In this document: positions 14,098 through 14,292 of the stretch, piece by piece | How positions within the stretch are numbered: position 1 is the first letter of the stretch | Layout of the letters: the number at the start of each line of letters is the position of its first letter | From: SKKY01 sp964622305 | GTDB taxonomy: Bacteria > Bacillota > Peptococcia > Peptococcales > SKKY01 | Reading direction: 5' to 3' | NCBI GenBank assembly: GCA_964622305.1 | Contig: CAZUPR010000037.1 | Location: forward strand, 1 to 14,292 | DNA: 14,292 nt | Notes under the pieces: generated by a model | Told to the model about the DNA's origin: nothing | The model's database searches: none | Seen by the model: only the letters and a program-made list of their open reading frames with translations | Translations under genes and position numbers: made by a program

Positions 14098-14124
14098 AGA
14101 ATCACCTCTTTTTTTTATGATAAA

Positions 14125-14292
14125 TTAATAATTTCTTCCATCATAACCAAAATTAATCAGACTTGTATTCTTGTTTCTCCAGTCATCCTTAACCTTGACC
14201 CATAGATCCAGAAAAATCCTGGCTCCAAGAAGACCCTCCAGTTCCTGTCTGGCATCCTGGCCTACGGCCTTAAGGAGACGGCCCTCTTTGCC
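14125..14292 (-). CDS. era: GTPase Era, C-terminal end only
   Basis: The window holds the last 55 codons and the TAA stop. The peptide begins GKEGRLLKAVGQDAR and continues through GARIFLDLWVKVKDDWRN to NFGYDGRNY. This is the KH-domain end of Era, matching the family pattern IGKxGxxLKxIGxxAR and LxLWVKVKxDWRN. Era is an essential GTPase that binds the 3' end of 16S rRNA during small-subunit assembly. The GTPase domain lies beyond the right edge. It appears to be the upstream gene of the era-deoC-recO-glyQ-glyS run. Confidence 0.95.
   Translation of the reverse strand, partial: GKEGRLLKAVGQDARQELEGLLGARIFLDLWVKVKDDWRNKNTSLINFGYDGRNY

Noticed and set aside
1..14292. CRISPR arrays, insertion sequences, tRNA or rRNA genes
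   Set aside because: No regularly spaced repeats, transposase-like proteins, terminal inverted repeats or recognisable RNA genes were seen on either strand.

Overview
The window comes from a low-GC Gram-positive anaerobe of the Bacillota. The AT-rich DNA, strong AAGGAGG-type ribosome binding sites, separate alpha and beta glycyl-tRNA synthetase subunits, an era/recO/glyQ/glyS block and a CtsR-type heat-shock operator all fit a Clostridia or Halanaerobiales chromosome; I cannot name the species. No mobile element, CRISPR array, rRNA or tRNA is visible. Coding density is very high, and no gene-free stretch exceeds about 150 bases.

Layout. Nearly everything reads on the minus strand, so the order below runs from high to low coordinates. 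(1) 14292-11805-9739: the end of era, then deoC, recO, glyQ and glyS, tightly packed and probably one housekeeping operon (ribosome assembly GTPase, deoxyribose-phosphate aldolase, recombination repair, glycyl-tRNA charging). It ends at a bidirectional hairpin terminator. (2) 8314-9674, plus strand: a two-gene insert with an MFS permease of the YbfB/YjiJ type overlapping a DmpI-like 4-oxalocrotonate tautomerase by one base. It converges on glyS through the shared terminator. (3) 8228-7455: murI, divergent from the permease across an 85-bp region holding a perfect 18-bp palindrome. (4) 7452-3744: a heat-shock unit. A promoter overlapped by two tandem CtsR-like boxes drives a zinc-finger-less J-protein and ClpB, and ends in a terminator hairpin that encloses the clpB stop codon. 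(5) 3710-1469: an EAL-HDOD signalling protein, a PpnP-type nucleoside phosphorylase and an LppM/DUF3153-like lipoprotein, ending at a 13-bp hairpin. (6) 1421-1: a good sigma-A promoter with a short leader driving serA, which runs off the left edge.

How the genes work together. The J-protein and ClpB form a plausible stress-induced disaggregation pair working with DnaK, under CtsR control. MurI makes D-glutamate for peptidoglycan. GlyQ and GlyS assemble into one enzyme. The permease and tautomerase probably serve one small organic substrate, which the sequence does not identify. The EAL-HDOD/PpnP/lipoprotein trio is co-oriented and compact, but any shared function is inference.

The most informative non-coding finding is the double CtsR box on the dnaJ-clpB promoter. 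Several genes use non-ATG starts (TTG for the J-protein and probably ppnP, GTG for deoC and the tautomerase), and the EAL-HDOD gene has an unusual candidate AUA start. I did not find a clearly novel multi-gene system.
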